From VRUE01 sp963699215 (lineage in GTDB: Bacteria; Actinomycetota; Thermoleophilia; Solirubrobacterales; 70-9), in contig OY969422.1 in NCBI GenBank assembly GCA_963699215.1, positions 930,001 to 994,000 on the forward strand: a DNA stretch of 64,000 nucleotides, written 5' to 3'. Below the pieces are notes generated by a model. That model saw only the letters and a program-made list of their open reading frames with translations. It did no database searches and was not told the origin of the DNA. Within the stretch, counting starts at the first letter, position 1. Each line of letters begins with the position of its first letter. Shown here in pieces: positions 44,591-53,344 of this stretch. The translations under genes were made by a program, and so were the position numbers.

Positions 44591-45109
44591 ATGCATGAGT
44601 CGTCAGCCGATATCGCGGCGTTGCAGGAGCTGCTCGACCGAAGCTATGCAGCTGCGGGTCCGCACCTGCTGAGGATCCACACGCCTGAACGGCGGCTCGG
44701 CGCCGAGCAGGTTGTCGAGCGGCTGACGGGCATGTGCTTGCTCGCGCTTGCCACGGTCACCGCCGACGGCCGACCGATCGTCGGGCCGGTGGACGGCATC
44801 TTCTACCGCGGCGCATTCCACTTCGGCTCGGCGCCCGACTCGGTCCGGTTCCGGCATATCGGTGAGCGGCCGCACGTGAGCGCCACGTACCTCCCGGGCG
44901 AGGAGCTCGCCATCACCGTCCACGGCCGCGCGGTCCCGCTCGACCTCGGGCGGGAGGAGCAGGCCGGCTTGCGGCGTGCGCTGCTGGACATCTACGTGCC
45001 CCGATACGGCCCGCAATGGGAGGACTTCCTCGACTCCGGACCGACCTACGCGCGGATCGACGCCACGCGCATGTTCACCTTCTCGATGCCCTCGCCGGGC
45101 AGCGCCTGA
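44591..45109 (+). CDS. Pyridoxamine 5'-phosphate oxidase-like flavin/F420-binding protein
   Basis: A 172-residue split-barrel protein: CLLALATVTADGRPIVGPVD (about residues 51-70), FYRGAFHFGSAPDSVRFRHI and PHVSATYLPGEELAITVHGR. These strands fit the PNPOx-like/F420-dependent family. The frame extends far upstream, but ATG 44591 is divergent from DUF5996 and gives a family-sized protein. Cofactor (FMN, F420 or heme) cannot be told. Confidence 0.8.
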   Translation: MHESSADIAALQELLDRSYAAAGPHLLRIHTPERRLGAEQVVERLTGMCLLALATVTADGRPIVGPVDGIFYRGAFHFGSAPDSVRFRHIGERPHVSATYLPGEELAITVHGRAVPLDLGREEQAGLRRALLDIYVPRYGPQWEDFLDSGPTYARIDATRMFTFSMPSPGSA

Positions 45110-45194
45110 TGCTTCCTGATCGGCGCGCTTCCGCGGCAGCTCTGCACCGACAGGGCCCGACTAGAAGCCCTGAGCGACGTTCGTCTATCGCGAG

Positions 45195-45222
45195 TTGACG
45201 TCCTTTGGTTAAAGGCCATAAA
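45195..45222 (+). promoter_or_regulatory. Probable promoter of the first B12-riboswitch gene
   Basis: TTGACG (45195-45200) and CATAAA (45217-45222) are separated by 16 bases and precede the riboswitch core by about 20 bases. The arrangement fits a sigma-A promoter driving the 45499 gene. Confidence 0.5.
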
Positions 45223-45242
45223 GTGGCTAGCGGTAAGACATA

Positions 45243-45345
45243 AGTGCTCCTGCGAGAGGGGAAGCCGGTCGAAGTCCGGCGCTGACCCGCAACCGTAGGC
45301 CGCATCTGTGCGGCAAGCCGGAATGCCTCTTCGGGAGCTGAGCTC
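45243..45345 (+). promoter_or_regulatory. Cobalamin riboswitch (short type)
   Basis: The conserved core is visible in order: GGGGAAGCCGGTCGAAGTCC, GCTGACCCGCAACCGTA, a hairpin GCCGCATCTGTGCGGC, and AAGCCGGAATGCCTC as the B12-box-like segment. GCTCC near 45246 can pair with GGAGC near 45335 to close the aptamer. The long P6 arm of the classical AdoCbl type is missing, so this looks like the short class. A terminator follows at 45401. It controls the secreted toroid gene at 45499. Confidence 0.85.
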
Positions 45346-45400
45346 AATTCATCCCGTCGTGGTCTACGGGCGGAGCCGGATCGTCCTGGTCCGAAATCCG

Positions 45401-45432
45401 TCCCTGTTCACGCAAAGTGAGCGGGGATTTTT
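45401..45432 (+). terminator. Riboswitch-controlled intrinsic terminator
   Basis: TCCCTGTTCAC and GTGAGCGGGGA pair (two G-U pairs) around a GCAAA loop, followed by TTTTT. It lies 56 bases after the aptamer and 67 bases before the start codon. This is the expected off-switch when cobalamin binds. Confidence 0.8.
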
Positions 45433-45498
45433 CGTTTCAGGTCTCGCCGGAACCTTCCTTTGGCGACCACCTCGGCCTAACGAGGAGGTAGGAAGTAC

Positions 45499-46629
45499 AT
45501 GTCAACAATGAAGAAGACGCTCAAGCGGAGCGGCCTGGTGGCTGCGCTGCTTGCGCTCGCGATGGCGTTTGCCGCTCCGGTGGCCAGCGCCACGCCCGGA
45601 TCGGAAGCGACCGAATGGCTCGCCTCCCAGTTGAAATCGCCGAAAGCGGGCGAAAAGTACTGCGAACTGTTCGGCCCCAATGTCGGTCAGACGATCGACT
45701 GCATGCTCTCCTTCGATGCTGCCACCGGCTTCGAAGCCGAGGAGAACGAAACCTACGCCTGGATTCTCGCCAACAAGAACTCCTACGTCGGCAGCAAACC
45801 CTGCTCGGAAGCGACCTCGATGTCGGCCGGCGCGGTGGCCAAGCTGGCGCTCGGCGTCGGCGCCCACGGCGGCGATCCGATGAACGTCGAAGGTCGCAAC
45901 CTGATCGCCGACCTGCAATGCCTGCAGGCGACCGCGGGCACGGAAAAAGGCCGCTTCAAGGACAAAGGGGCGACCGACTTCTCCAACGTGTTCGGCCAGT
46001 CTCTGGCGCTCATCGCGCTGAAGGCCTGTCAGCAGAAAAAAATCTGTGCCAATCCACCCAACCTCAACTCGGCGCTCACCAACGGCGCTACCTACCTGCG
46101 CGGCCAGCAGTGCGCCGAAAACGGCACGGAAGGCGTCAAAGGCGCTTTCCGCTCCGCGATGGGTCTCGAACCGGGCACCTGCGAAAACACGACGCCGTTC
46201 CCCTCGGAATTCGAATTCAACGTGAATGCGATCGACATCGACTCGACTGGCTTCGCGATCGAGGCGTTGTACGTCCAGGGCGGCGGCACCAACGTCGCAG
46301 CTGCGAAAGCCGGTGCTGAATGGATGTACGGCGAACGCATCGTGACCACCGGCCCGCCGAAACGGATCAACTGGGAGAACTACTGCTCCTTCAGCGAACC
46401 GACCGTGAAATTCCCAAGCGTCAACAGCACGGCGCTGGCGATCATGGGGGCCTCCGAAGTCGAACTCGAAATCAAACCGGCCGAAGAATGGCTTGCCGAT
46501 GCGGTGGCCAGCGGAGAAAACCGCGGCCTGCCGGCCTGCGGCGCAACCGGCAACGGCGATGTCCTCGCAACTTCGCAGGGCATCCTCGGCCTCTACAGCA
46601 CCTCCTACCCGACCCTGGTCGGGCTCTAG
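45499..46629 (+). CDS. Secreted alpha/alpha-toroid protein under B12 control (transcobalamin-like candidate)
   Basis: A 376-residue exported protein with signal peptide (about residues 1-33, ending PVASA). The body is helical repeats of the alpha/alpha-toroid type: ATEWLASQLKSP, SFDAATGFEAEENETYAWIL, GAVAKLALGVGAHGGDP, NLIADLQCLQATAGTEKGRF, FGQSLALIALKACQ and IDIDSTGFAIEALYVQGG, ending STALAIMGASEVE and LATSQGILGLYST. Several cysteines suggest disulfides. Intrinsic factor and transcobalamin have this fold. The cobalamin riboswitch upstream makes corrinoid binding the leading idea, though direct B12-contact residues cannot be confirmed here. AGGAGG precedes ATG 45499. Confidence 0.75.
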   Translation: MSTMKKTLKRSGLVAALLALAMAFAAPVASATPGSEATEWLASQLKSPKAGEKYCELFGPNVGQTIDCMLSFDAATGFEAEENETYAWILANKNSYVGSKPCSEATSMSAGAVAKLALGVGAHGGDPMNVEGRNLIADLQCLQATAGTEKGRFKDKGATDFSNVFGQSLALIALKACQQKKICANPPNLNSALTNGATYLRGQQCAENGTEGVKGAFRSAMGLEPGTCENTTPFPSEFEFNVNAIDIDSTGFAIEALYVQGGGTNVAAAKAGAEWMYGERIVTTGPPKRINWENYCSFSEPTVKFPSVNSTALAIMGASEVELEIKPAEEWLADAVASGENRGLPACGATGNGDVLATSQGILGLYSTSYPTLVGL

Positions 46630-46640
46630 GCGGACCGATT

Positions 46641-46669
46641 CAGGAGGGCGGGCTTGGCCCGCCCTCCTG
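46641..46669 (+). terminator. Strong 13-bp hairpin after the toroid gene
   Basis: CAGGAGGGCGGGC and GCCCGCCCTCCTG pair perfectly around TTG, 11 bases after the stop codon. A run of T is lacking, as in many actinobacterial terminators. The second riboswitch begins only 14 bases later, leaving little room for a promoter, so some readthrough may feed it. Confidence 0.75.
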
Positions 46670-46682
46670 TAGTCTCTCCCTG

Positions 46683-46835
46683 CTCACGGCGCGTGGGGAA
46701 CTCCGGTGTGAATCCGGGGCTGGCGCGCAGCGGTGTGGGTGACGAGCGGATCGTCAGGTCCACTGAGCCGAGGTAAAAGAAGGCTCGGGAAGGAGATCCG
46801 CGAGGACGAACCCAAGCCCGAAGACCCGGCCGTGA
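46683..46835 (+). promoter_or_regulatory. Cobalamin riboswitch (AdoCbl class)
   Basis: The class I order is present: GGGGAACTCCGGTGTGAATC, CCGGGGCTGGCGCGCAGCGG, CCACTGAGCCG...GGCTCGGGAAGG (the P6 arm), then AAGCCCGAAGACCCGG (46814-46829) as the B12 box. It ends about 84 bases before the ATG of the IPT/TIG protein. No clear T-tract terminator follows, so control may be by ribosome access. Confidence 0.85.
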
Positions 46836-46918
46836 TTTGGCATTCGCCTCGCGAACAGGCGGCCGGCAACTCCGCGTCGCGCGGCGTGCCCGTCGCCCCG
46901 ACCCAAGGAGCAACGGAC

Positions 46919-49900
46919 ATGATCGAAAGACTCAGGGCTAGTCGGAGCAGTCTCACCATGCTCGTTGCCCTCCTCGCATTCGCCGGAATGCTGAGTGCGT
47001 CCCCCGCACTGGCTGCCGACGAGCATCCCTACTTGCCCGACGAGTCGCACCTCGAAGCGTTCGAAGAACCGTGCGGCGCGACGACGGATTCCTACGGCAA
47101 CCTCTATGTCGCGGAGCCCCTGGAAGGCACGGTCAAGGTCTACGACCCAGCAGGCGTGTTCCTGACGGAGCTCCTGCCTGGGGAAGTCAGCGCGCTCTAC
47201 CCCTGCAGCATGGCGGTCGATCGGACCGGCGCCGTCTACCTCGCCGGTTACGGCATTCCGAGCGAGATGAAGGTCGCCAAGTTCGTGCCCGAGGGGGGCG
47301 AGTTCCCGCCCACGGCGTCGACCGAGTACGTGCTCGATGAATCCGCGGGAGACGAAGGGGTGATCGTCGACGAAGGGGCCGAATCGGTCGCGGTCGACCC
47401 AGAGGCCGGGGATGTCTACGTCGCCGAAGAAGGGACCAACGAAGTACAGCGCCTGCTGGTGCCCCCGGTCGCGCAATGTCCCGCGCCGGACAAAAAAGTC
47501 GTCTTCGCTTGGACGCCCACCGGAGAGGTCGGGACCACCGAAGTGGCCTGTGGCGCGAGCGAAGGACCGATCCGCTCGGCGCTGGAAGATCTGCTTGGTC
47601 CCGACACCGTCGAAGTGCTTTCACCTGAAAAAATGCCCAATAACTACCGAGTTCGGTTTACCGGAGAGCTCGGCAACACGGACTTTCCGGTTGGGGTGCT
47701 CGAGACGAGAGAGGTCGGCAGCGGGACGGTGCTATCGACCTCGACCGCACACCCAAGCATCAACGGCGCACCCAGCCAGATCTCGATCTATGAGCCGGAC
47801 GGCACGCCCGTCCCAGGGGCGATCGGGACCGGCGTCAGCGCGGCTGCCTTCTACGGCGTCGACATAGACGCCAGCACCGGCAGGGTCTACGCGGTCGACA
47901 CCCAGAACGTACTCGTGGACGTCTTCGATCCGTCCGTCTCCAAGGGCACGCCGATCGCGACGATCGACGGCAGCGCGAACCCGAATTTCCCCGATGGCTT
48001 CGGCGATCTCTTTCAAGGTTTCCTCACCGTCGACCAAACGACGGGCAACTTCTTCGTCAGCAACATCGGGGTGAGCTTCTTCGCGCACCCGAACGAAGGC
48101 AACGGGGTGATCGCGCAGTTCACCTCCGCCGGGGAGTTCGTCTCCCAGGTGGGCCCGACCTTCGGTGAGGACGAACTCGAATTCGAAACCGAAATCTCCT
48201 CGCCGATCGGCCTTGCGGTCGACGACGGGCTATGCAGTCCCAACCGGGGCAACGTCTATGTCGCCGCAAACTGGGAAAACGTCTACACGTTTGGCCCGAC
48301 AAGCCCGTTCACGCCGGTTGCACCGGCCGTCACCGCGGTCGATCCCCCCCAAGGCCCGACCGCGGGGGGCGGCACCGTCACCGTCACCGGGACCGAACTC
48401 GGCTGCGCCGACCTGCCCGGAGGCGAGGTTGAGTTCGGCGGGACCGCGGCGACGGACATCGACGTGAACGCGACGGGAACCGAGCTCACCGCCACGGCTC
48501 CCGCGCATGCGGCGGGCAGCGTGGACGTGACCGTGACGACCTCGAACGGAAGCTCGACGTCTACTGCAGCCGACGAGTACACCTACCTCGCGATCCCCAC
48601 TGTTGCAAGCCTGTCGCCGGACCAGGGGCCGTCCAGCGGCGGGAACGTCGTCACCGTCGTCGGGACGGAGCTCTCCGGCGCGGACGAACCGGGCGGGAGC
48701 GTCGAGTTCGACGGAGTCCCCGCCACGGCTGTCAGCGTCAACGACGCGGGGACGCAGCTGACCGCGACCGTGCCGGCGCACGCCGCGGAGCCGGTTGACG
48801 TGACCGTGACGACCCCCGGCGGCACCTCGGCCACCGGCAGCCCGAGCGAGTACACCTATGTGAATGCTCCGACCCTGATCGGCTGCACGCCCGCCGCGGG
48901 GCCGCTAAGCGGTGGCCCACAGGTGAGCTGCACCGGCACCAACCTGACCGGCGCGAGCTTCGCGTTCGGCGCTGGCAACATGGCGACCGGTGTCACCGTC
49001 AGCGGGGATGGAACGGGGGCGACGATGAGTCCGCCGTCGGCCCCCGGGGCCGCCCCTGGCGTGGTTGCGATCGCGGCGACCACCCCGGGCGGCACGGCCG
49101 CGCAGACGATTCAGTACACCTACGTCGCGGCGCCAGCGGTGACCGGCGTCAGCCCCGACCGCGGACCGCTCGAGGCGAGAACCGCCGTCACGGTGACGGG
49201 AACCGGCTTGGCGGGCGCTGACGAGCCTGCGGGCGCGGTGAAGTTCGGCGTTGTTCCCGCGACCGACGTCGACGTCAACCCGGCGGGCACCGAGCTGACC
49301 GCGTTCGCGCCTGCCGGCGCGGCGGGCACGGTCCACGTCACGGTGACCATGATCGGAGGAACGTCGGCGACGAGCGCCGAGGACGAGTACACCTATGTCT
49401 CCCCACCCGCCCTCACGGTGATCAAGGCGGGCACCGGCACCGGCTCGGTCAAATGCAACGACGGCCCCTGTGAGGCGGCCTATGCCTACGGCTCTTCGGT
49501 CACCCTCGAAGCGACCGCGGCTGCGGGCTCGACCTTCGGTGGCTGGTCGGGCGCCTGTACCGGCACCGGCAAATGCGTCGTCACCGTCAATGCCGACACG
49601 GCGGTGACTGCCACGTTCGACGCGGTGCCCCAGAAAAAAGACGAGGGTGTCCAGGCACCGCCTCCACCCTCGAGCGAGGCAGGCACCGCAGAGGTGGCGC
49701 CCACCGCCACGGTCAAGGCGGGCAAAGCCCCGTTGAGCGTCTCCTGCCCGGGTCCCGGGGCCTGCAAGGGGACGATCAAGCTCACCGCGAAGGTGAAGAT
49801 CGGCAAGAAGACCAAGACGATCGTGGTCGGCTCTGCCTCCTATGACATAGCGGCCGGTCAGTCCGCGACGGTCGAGGTCGCCCTCAGCAGGAAGGCCTGG

Positions 49901-50002
49901 AAGCTGCTCAAGAAGGGGAGCCTCAAGGTCCGGGCGAGCGGCCCAGGGATCGACGGCACGTTGCGGCTGAAGCGGCTCCCTCCCTCGGGCAAAAAGCGGT
50001 GA
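46919..50002 (+). CDS. Large secreted propeller + IPT/TIG protein under B12 control
   Basis: A 1027-residue exported protein from ATG 46919 (AAGGAG before it). The signal peptide ends ASPALA. Residues about 35-470 hold NHL-type blades (PCGATTDSYGNLYVAEP, SVAVDPEAGDVYVAEEG, VTVDIDAS-like and GLAVDDGLC). Four IPT/TIG domains follow, each starting VDPPQGPTAGGG, LSPDQGPSSGGN, CTPAAGPLSGGP and VSPDRGPLEART. An InlB-B-repeat-like block (GSTFGGWSGACTGTGKC) precedes a lysine-rich end. It probably sits on the surface and may display or present other proteins. The next gene overlaps by four bases (GTGA). A riboswitch upstream ties it to cobalamin. Confidence 0.75.
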   Translation: MIERLRASRSSLTMLVALLAFAGMLSASPALAADEHPYLPDESHLEAFEEPCGATTDSYGNLYVAEPLEGTVKVYDPAGVFLTELLPGEVSALYPCSMAVDRTGAVYLAGYGIPSEMKVAKFVPEGGEFPPTASTEYVLDESAGDEGVIVDEGAESVAVDPEAGDVYVAEEGTNEVQRLLVPPVAQCPAPDKKVVFAWTPTGEVGTTEVACGASEGPIRSALEDLLGPDTVEVLSPEKMPNNYRVRFTGELGNTDFPVGVLETREVGSGTVLSTSTAHPSINGAPSQISIYEPDGTPVPGAIGTGVSAAAFYGVDIDASTGRVYAVDTQNVLVDVFDPSVSKGTPIATIDGSANPNFPDGFGDLFQGFLTVDQTTGNFFVSNIGVSFFAHPNEGNGVIAQFTSAGEFVSQVGPTFGEDELEFETEISSPIGLAVDDGLCSPNRGNVYVAANWENVYTFGPTSPFTPVAPAVTAVDPPQGPTAGGGTVTVTGTELGCADLPGGEVEFGGTAATDIDVNATGTELTATAPAHAAGSVDVTVTTSNGSSTSTAADEYTYLAIPTVASLSPDQGPSSGGNVVTVVGTELSGADEPGGSVEFDGVPATAVSVNDAGTQLTATVPAHAAEPVDVTVTTPGGTSATGSPSEYTYVNAPTLIGCTPAAGPLSGGPQVSCTGTNLTGASFAFGAGNMATGVTVSGDGTGATMSPPSAPGAAPGVVAIAATTPGGTAAQTIQYTYVAAPAVTGVSPDRGPLEARTAVTVTGTGLAGADEPAGAVKFGVVPATDVDVNPAGTELTAFAPAGAAGTVHVTVTMIGGTSATSAEDEYTYVSPPALTVIKAGTGTGSVKCNDGPCEAAYAYGSSVTLEATAAAGSTFGGWSGACTGTGKCVVTVNADTAVTATFDAVPQKKDEGVQAPPPPSSEAGTAEVAPTATVKAGKAPLSVSCPGPGACKGTIKLTAKVKIGKKTKTIVVGSASYDIAAGQSATVEVALSRKAWKLLKKGSLKVRASGPGIDGTLRLKRLPPSGKKR

Positions 50003-52389
50003 TCTCGGCGGGGCGGAGATTGAGCCTGCGCCGGGCTCGTTCGGTTGCCCTGGTCGGGGGCCTGCTCTTGGTCGCTGGCGCCTCGTTCCCTGCGGGCGCT
50101 GCGGCCGAAGTCGTCCCCAACCCGAATCCCTCGTCGATCGCTCGCTGGGAGCCGTGCGAACCCGACACCGGCGTCACCGTCATCGTCGATCGACAGAACC
50201 GGCTTGGCGACGGCAAGATCGACGTCGGCTGCGCCCTCGGCGAACAGGAGACCGGCCTTGATGCGCTCCACAACGCCGGATTCACCACCGAGGGGGTTGG
50301 CGGGGGATACGCGTTCGTCTGTCGCATCAACGGGCAGCCGACGGTCACCGAAGACGCCTGCGTGCAGACTCCGGGGGGCTGCTGCTACTGGTCGTACTGG
50401 CACGGAAAACCCGGCGGCGTCTGGGGCTACAGCGGCGTTGGTGCGGCCGACCCGCTGAGCGGCGCCCCGGTCAACTCGGTTCAGGGCTGGGGTTTCGGCG
50501 GCTTGCGACCCCGGATCTACCCGATGGACGGCTCCGGGCCCGCGTCCTTCACGTTGCCCCCGCCGCAGCAGTCCTCCGCGGCCCCGGCCGCCCTGGCGCG
50601 TAAATGGCTGCGAGGGGCTGCGGTTGGAACCGCGGAGCTCGCCCAGACACCGGGGAGCGGCGTAAGCATCGACGCAGAGGAGATGCTGACCGAAGCGATC
50701 GCCCTATCTCGCTCCGGAGTCGAGGCCGCCGATCTTGCTCCCATTTCCTCCTTGCTCGAAAGGCCTTGGGAAAGCAACGGGTTTGAGTACTCTCGCCTGC
50801 TCGCGTACGCGAACGACGGCGGCTCCACCTGGGGGATCGACCCCGCAAGCCCGGACTTCCCCCTCTATGGGTCGGCGGGGAACTACGCGCTGGCGATCGT
50901 TGCGCTCGCGGCGCTGGGGAAAGATCCGACCGATTTCGTCAGTCACGACCTACGTGCGGATCTGGTCGCAAAGATCGACGACGCCAACGGGAAGATCCGC
51001 AACAAGCAGTCCGGCAGCCCGGTGACGAAAAGCGCCGAGCTCTTCCAGACGGCGCCCACGATATGGGCTCTCGCGCTGACGGGAACCCTTCCGGCAAAGG
51101 CCGGGAAAACCCTCGACCTCGTGCTCGCCGCCCAAGATCCGACGACCGGCGCCTTCGACGACCGAGTTGAACTGCAGGTGACGGCAATCGGAGCGCTGGT
51201 CGCGGCCAGGGAAGCCGGCGTGAACGGGCTGGATGAGCCGATAGGGAAAGCGGCCGAGTATCTCGGCGGCTTTCAGGAAGAAGACGGAGGAATCCGCCGA
51301 GCGCTGGGTAGCGAACTGGCCGATAGACCCACCCTCGAATTGACGGCCGCAGGGGCAGTCGCCCTGGCTCTCGCCGGGCATGAGATCGCGGCCGAGAAAG
51401 CGGCGAAGTGGGTCTCGCGGTACCAGCTGACCGCCGAGTACGTCGGCACGCCGGATCCGGTCACCGGCGACCCGGCACCCGCCGAACCCCTGATCGGCGC
51501 GTTTCTGTCGGAGGAGGGCGAAATGCGCAACGCGATCGTCAACGGCCTGTCCCCGAACCCGGGGCAGCATGGTCTCTACTGGTCCGCGCGCCTGCCGACC
51601 GCACAGGCGCTGGAAGCCCTCGTGATGGCCGGGCCGTATGGCCCCCTCAGCGCCTCGCTGAGCCATGAGTCGCTGTGGTTCGGCAAACAGACCGTGGGCA
51701 CTCAGGGCATGAGTCAGATCGTGGTCCTGACGAACGAAGACGAGCGCCCGCTCTCGATTGCCGCGGTCGAGCTCGGCGGCGGGGTCGGCGACTTTGTCCT
51801 CGACGACGCCGATTGCCTCGGGCGCACGCTCGCCTTCGGCAAAAGCTGCGAGTTGGCGGCCAGCTTCGCCCCCACCTCCGTGGGCGTACGCGCAGCGCTG
51901 GTTCAGGTCGAGTTGACCGGCAGCGGCCAGACGTTCGAATTCTCCCTGGGCGGCACCGGGTTCCCGGCGCCCGTGACCAAACCTGGGCTTCAGGGCGACC
52001 CGGATCCGCTTCCCGTGCCTTCGCTCACGCCCCCACCACCTGGGCCCGAGACGATCGTCGCTTTCAAGGCAAGCGAACCTGCGACCGGCAGGGTCCTTCG
52101 AGTCGCGAGGCTCTCCTGCCCGATGGGAGCGTCCTGTCAGGTGAAGCTGCCCCGCAAGGTGTGGGTGAAGATCGCCGGCAAGCTCTACCCAGCGGCTGTG
52201 CTCGCTCCCACGAGCCTGGAGGGAGGGGCGACCGCGACCGTCCGCGTACGGCTCTCCAGGATGGCCCTCGCCGCGTTCGCTGGCCACGGCGCAACCGTCA
52301 GGCTGAAGGTCGAGATCCTCACCGTGGGCGGGTCCGTGAGTCGCACGGTGAAGGCTTCTTACCGCGGTACACGGTCCCCCTTCACGTAG
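49999..52389 (+). CDS. Secreted DUF4430-like + alpha/alpha-toroid + choice-of-anchor protein
   Basis: A 796-residue exported protein from GTG 49999, coupled to the gene before it. The N-terminal domain (about residues 40-170) resembles DUF4430: VTVIVDRQNRLGDGKIDVGC, AFVCRINGQPT, and YWSYWHGKPGGVWGYSGVGA. DUF4430 is the bacterial relative of the C-terminal domain of transcobalamin. Residues about 190-540 are toroid repeats (TIWALALTGTLPAKAG, VTAIGALVAAREAGVNGL, GGFQEEDGGIRRALG). A choice-of-anchor D-like beta domain follows (about 555-660, WFGKQTVGTQGMSQIVVLTN), then a Pro-rich linker and a small basic beta end. The combination of the two transcobalamin-type modules strongly suggests corrinoid capture. 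Confidence 0.76.
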   Translation: MISAGRRLSLRRARSVALVGGLLLVAGASFPAGAAAEVVPNPNPSSIARWEPCEPDTGVTVIVDRQNRLGDGKIDVGCALGEQETGLDALHNAGFTTEGVGGGYAFVCRINGQPTVTEDACVQTPGGCCYWSYWHGKPGGVWGYSGVGAADPLSGAPVNSVQGWGFGGLRPRIYPMDGSGPASFTLPPPQQSSAAPAALARKWLRGAAVGTAELAQTPGSGVSIDAEEMLTEAIALSRSGVEAADLAPISSLLERPWESNGFEYSRLLAYANDGGSTWGIDPASPDFPLYGSAGNYALAIVALAALGKDPTDFVSHDLRADLVAKIDDANGKIRNKQSGSPVTKSAELFQTAPTIWALALTGTLPAKAGKTLDLVLAAQDPTTGAFDDRVELQVTAIGALVAAREAGVNGLDEPIGKAAEYLGGFQEEDGGIRRALGSELADRPTLELTAAGAVALALAGHEIAAEKAAKWVSRYQLTAEYVGTPDPVTGDPAPAEPLIGAFLSEEGEMRNAIVNGLSPNPGQHGLYWSARLPTAQALEALVMAGPYGPLSASLSHESLWFGKQTVGTQGMSQIVVLTNEDERPLSIAAVELGGGVGDFVLDDADCLGRTLAFGKSCELAASFAPTSVGVRAALVQVELTGSGQTFEFSLGGTGFPAPVTKPGLQGDPDPLPVPSLTPPPPGPETIVAFKASEPATGRVLRVARLSCPMGASCQVKLPRKVWVKIAGKLYPAAVLAPTSLEGGATATVRVRLSRMALAAFAGHGATVRLKVEILTVGGSVSRTVKASYRGTRSPFT

Positions 52390-52670
52390 ACGAGCCTCCC
52401 GTCGGGAAGGCGATAGACCTGGCCGACGGGCTGGCCGTGCCCCTGCGCTCGCGGGCCACCGGCCGGGCTCGGCAACACCTGTTCGGTCCTCGCGGCGGCG
52501 CTGCGCTGCTCGATCTCGCCGCTCTTGGCGTTCAGGCTCAGGCTGAGCCCGGCGATCAGGAAGGCGACGGCGAGGATCATGCCGATGTCGAAGAGGTTGA
52601 CCAGCCCGTCGAGCGGGTCGCCCGCGTTCTCCTCGATCAGGCCGTGACGGCCGAGTCCGACCCTGCTCAT
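52359..52670 (-). CDS. DUF2149 family membrane protein
   Basis: A 103-residue single-helix protein with the family hallmark NAGDPLDGLVNLFDIGMILA (about residues 15-34) leading into the membrane, and a short outside domain ending VYRLPDGRLVYVKGDRVP. DUF2149 proteins resemble ExbD/TolR in size and layout and are known beside MotA/TolQ/ExbB-type proteins. Its ATG overlaps the ExbB-like stop (ATGA). The end overlaps the 49999 gene by 31 bases. Confidence 0.83.
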   Translation of the reverse strand: MSRVGLGRHGLIEENAGDPLDGLVNLFDIGMILAVAFLIAGLSLSLNAKSGEIEQRSAAARTEQVLPSPAGGPRAQGHGQPVGQVYRLPDGRLVYVKGDRVPR

Positions 52671-53344
52671 GGGCTCGTTCTCCCGACCGGGGGGCTCGCG
52701 GCAAAGGGCGGGTGAACCGCGGCGGGCGGCGGGTGGGCGGCGGGGAAGTAGCGCTCGACGCCCTGCTCCAGCGCCGCCAGGTCCTCGGTGTACATGCGCG
52801 TGCGCGCCAGGGTGAGGGCGAAGGCGACGGTGCCGACCAGCAGGCCGACCACGGTCGCGCCGAAGGCGTCGCGCAGGTTCTCCGCCAGGGCGCCGACGTC
52901 GCCATCGCCGAGCGCCGCCAGCCCGGGGGCGAGCGGGATCAGCGTCCCCATCAGCCCGATCGCCGGCCCGGCGCGGACGAGCAGTCGCGTGCGGTCGAGC
53001 CGCCGCTGCACTTCCAGCTCGTAGCGGGCGAGCGCGTGCTCGGCGGCTCGCGCCCGGTCGGCACCCTGGTGGGTGGCGATCTCGACCAGCGCCCTGGCGG
53101 CGATCGCCCCGGGCGCCAGCGATGCGTAGTGGGCGGCGTGCTGAGGTTCGGCGATCGCCCGTTCGGTGAGCTCGCGCAGGTCGAAGGCGCGGCTGCGAAT
53201 ACGGCGGCGCCAGTACTCGGCCGCGAAGCGGCCGACCTCGAGCGCGCAGAGCAGCAGCACCCCGACCGCGGCGATCAGGACCGGGACCTGCAGCGCCGTC
53301 GCGATCTCCGCGAGGCCGTCGCCGAGATCGATCGCGGCGATCAC
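52667..53344 (-). CDS. MotA/TolQ/ExbB proton-channel family protein
   Basis: A 225-residue protein from GTG 53344, whose start overlaps the stop of the toroid gene (GTGA). It has three hydrophobic helices (about residues 19-40, 120-140, 157-177) and the ExbB core pattern RLLVRAGPAIGLMGTLIPLA with AFGATVVGLLVGTVAFALTL. Such channels use proton flow to power a partner on the outside. TonB and an outer membrane receptor are not seen here, so the partner must differ from Gram-negative systems. Cotranscribed with the toroid and DUF2149 genes. Confidence 0.85.
   Translation of the reverse strand: MIAAIDLGDGLAEIATALQVPVLIAAVGVLLLCALEVGRFAAEYWRRRIRSRAFDLRELTERAIAEPQHAAHYASLAPGAIAARALVEIATHQGADRARAAEHALARYELEVQRRLDRTRLLVRAGPAIGLMGTLIPLAPGLAALGDGDVGALAENLRDAFGATVVGLLVGTVAFALTLARTRMYTEDLAALEQGVERYFPAAHPPPAAVHPPFAASPPVGRTSP

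Noticed and set aside
50950..52905. 651-residue minus-strand open frame overlapping the B12 block
   Set aside because: Mostly antisense to the 49999 gene. The real minus-strand genes here are the ExbB-like and DUF2149 genes in other frames.
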